Shown: one piece after another, positions 6,674 to 7,830 of the stretch | Layout: each line of letters begins with the position of its first letter | Position numbering within the stretch: position 1 is the stretch's first letter | Source of the DNA: a bacterium | Lineage (GTDB): Bacteria; Actinomycetota; Actinomycetes; Actinomycetales; Actinomycetaceae | Reading direction: 5' to 3' | Assembly: GCA_030544165.1 (NCBI GenBank) | Contig: JAUNRP010000089.1 | Span: forward strand, 1-7,830 | Length of the DNA: 7,830 bases | The notes under the pieces: model-generated | Databases searched by the model: none | Told to the model about the DNA's origin: nothing | What the model saw: the letters and a program-made list of their open reading frames with translations, nothing else | Translations under genes and position numbers: made by a program

Positions 6674-7711
6674 TCAGTCGCCGGATCTGCGCACGGCATC
6701 GTCGTGTGCGGCCCTCCGCTCGAGGTCGCGGATCACCTTCCTGGTCTTGCGCTCGGCCACGAGCCGTTCCCCCACGGCCTCGGGCGTCCACTCCTCATCC
6801 GCGATCGAGCGGATGTCCGCGTTCTCGATTCCACCGGCCTCGTCCCGGGCCCCCGGCGCGGGCCGGCGCATGCGCTCCGGCGGGACAGTTCCCGGGGCGA
6901 GCAGGCGGGCCGTCACCAGGAACCCGGTGTGCGCCACCATCCTGTGGTCGGGCCGCACCGAGAGGCCCTCCACGTGCCACGTGCGCACCATCGACTCCCA
7001 CGCGCTCGCCTCCGTGAATCTCTCGGAAGCCCGCAGGTCCTCCACGAACCGCGAGAGCTGGGTGGTGGTGGCCACGTAGGCCAGCAGCAGGCCGCCGGGC
7101 GCGAGGGCCTCCACCGCCACCTCGATGTTCTCCCAGGGAGCAAGCATGTCCAGCACCATCCGGTCCACCTGCCCGGCCAGACCGAGGCCGGGCAGCACCT
7201 CGGCCAGGTCCCCGCGGTGGACCTCCCACGCCGGGTGGCGCCCGCCGAACCACGCGTCCACGTTCTCCTCCGCGATCCGCGCGAAGTCATCGCGGCGCTC
7301 CACCGAGATGAGCCGCCCGCGCGGCCCCACGGCGTTCAGGAGCGTCATGGCGAGCCCGCCGGATCCCACCCCGGCCTCCACCACCACGGCGCCGTCGAAG
7401 ATGTCTCCCATCTGGATGATCTGGCCCGCATCCTTCGGGTAGACGATCGTGGCCCCGCGCGGCATGCCGAGCACGTAGTCCGAGAGCAGCGGCCGGAGCA
7501 CGAGGTACTCGCGGTCCAGCGCGGTGCGCACCACGGAGCCGTCCGGGAGTCCGATCACGTCATCGTGGCGCAGGACCCCGTACTGGGTGTGGAACGATCC
7601 GCTCGCCCGCAACTGGATGGTGTGCATCCGCCCCTTCGCGTCGGTGAGCTGGACCCGCTCACCCTCCTTCAGCGGCCCTCGGCGGGCAGCGGGGCCCCAG
7701 ATCTCATCCAC
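6674..7711 (-). CDS. trmI: tRNA (adenine-58-N1)-methyltransferase TrmI
   Basis: A 345-aa cytosolic enzyme that transfers a methyl group from S-adenosylmethionine to N1 of A58 in the tRNA T-loop, normally as a homotetramer. An N-terminal beta-rich domain begins at GERVQLTDAKGR (about residues 17-28). The Rossmann methyltransferase part has the SAM-binding loop EAGVGSG (112-118), the acidic strand end SVER (136-139), a GDL aspartate (168), the family signature LDMLAPWE (187-194) and YVATTTQL (212-219). From memory these match M. tuberculosis Rv2118c, which is about 280 aa. The extra length is a charged C-terminal tail (about 275-345) with a WTPEAVGERL helix, probably lineage-typical. I chose GTG 7711 because the preceding gene stops 10 bp upstream; an in-frame start at 7786 would overlap that gene by 65 bp and add low-complexity residues. 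The Shine-Dalgarno is weak (TAGG, nine bases upstream). Transcription runs toward the esx pair. Confidence 0.93.
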   Translation of the reverse strand: MDEIWGPAARRGPLKEGERVQLTDAKGRMHTIQLRASGSFHTQYGVLRHDDVIGLPDGSVVRTALDREYLVLRPLLSDYVLGMPRGATIVYPKDAGQIIQMGDIFDGAVVVEAGVGSGGLAMTLLNAVGPRGRLISVERRDDFARIAEENVDAWFGGRHPAWEVHRGDLAEVLPGLGLAGQVDRMVLDMLAPWENIEVAVEALAPGGLLLAYVATTTQLSRFVEDLRASERFTEASAWESMVRTWHVEGLSVRPDHRMVAHTGFLVTARLLAPGTVPPERMRRPAPGARDEAGGIENADIRSIADEEWTPEAVGERLVAERKTRKVIRDLERRAAHDDAVRRSGD

Positions 7712-7721
7712 GCCCGCGAGC

Positions 7722-7829
7722 CTACCCGCCGCGCCTCCCGGCCCCGCGCCCCTCCCGCTCCAGCGCGCGTGCGAGGTCTCCCACACCTGCCCGCCACGCC
7801 CGCCCCCCGTCCAGGTAGACGACGACGGA
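7722..7829 (-). CDS. Unidentified protein, last 35 codons only
   Basis: A - strand frame open from the window edge to TAG at 7722-7724. It has the strongest G/C third-position bias of the three - strand frames here and reads as a plausible protein end: a short beta-like VVVYLD segment, an amphipathic helix around RAGVGDLARALERE, and a Gly/Arg-rich tail. It ends 10 bp before trmI, so the two are probably co-transcribed. The fragment is too short to name. In mycobacteria a RecB-type nuclease gene sits next to trmI, but nothing in these residues proves that here. Confidence 0.5.
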   Translation of the reverse strand, partial: SVVVYLDGGRAWRAGVGDLARALEREGRGAGRRGG

Positions 7830-7830
7830 G

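Noticed and set aside
6567..6791. Upstream extension of the first esx frame into trmI
   Set aside because: It overlaps the trmI 3' end in another frame, loses coding bias upstream of 6566, and would add 75 residues unlike any WXG100 protein.
7712..7786. ATG at 7786 as the trmI start
   Set aside because: It would overlap the preceding gene's end and add a Gly/Ala/Arg-rich leader not expected in the family. GTG 7711 follows the upstream stop by 10 bp.
1..7830. CRISPR arrays, tRNA/rRNA genes, insertion sequences, riboswitches
   Set aside because: I looked for regularly spaced repeats, cloverleaf-like segments, transposase frames with terminal repeats and structured leaders, and saw none. Nearly all of the window is protein-coding.

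Overview
The window is very GC-rich and has a strong G/C bias at third codon positions. It also has GTG starts and 4-bp stop/start overlaps (ATGA, GTGA). Together with the gene families this points to a high-GC actinobacterium, possibly a Micrococcales-type lineage, though the sequence alone does not fix the genus. The central content is part of a type VII (ESX/WXG100) secretion locus, followed by a housekeeping tRNA methyltransferase gene.

Left arm, + strand (1-5787): three tightly coupled genes. The first is the 3' end of an EccD-like multi-spanning membrane channel subunit, cut by the window start. It overlaps by 4 bp a 351-aa MinD/ParA-fold protein that resembles mycobacterial EspI. That gene in turn overlaps by 4 bp a full-length, unsplit EccC motor ATPase of 1326 aa with two membrane segments and three FtsK/SpoIIIE-type ATPase domains. 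The EspI-like protein is the oddest item here. Its P-loop reads HPGAGVTT, so the catalytic lysine and the signature lysine are both missing, and it looks like a pseudo-ATPase.

Middle (5788-6673): after eccC come 116 bp of intergenic DNA with a perfect 13-bp inverted repeat, probably a terminator shared by the converging transcription units. On the - strand follow two small WXG100-type genes, 18 bp apart. They are likely the secreted Esx pair and substrates of the EccC motor. Both have altered WXG turns (WMV and WGP) and neither has a C-terminal YxxxD/E signal. A 107-bp gap upstream of the pair may hold its promoter.

Right arm, - strand (6674-7829): trmI, the tRNA m1A58 methyltransferase, is transcribed toward the esx pair. 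It is preceded by the last 35 codons of an unidentified gene that ends 10 bp before the trmI start.

Working model: EccD and EccC are membrane core parts of an ESX translocon, the Esx pair is the substrate or co-substrate, and the EspI-like protein is a regulator whose nucleotide use is doubtful. EccB, EccE and the mycosin protease are not in the window and, if present, should lie to the left of it. I see no CRISPR array, tRNA, rRNA, insertion sequence or long repeat.
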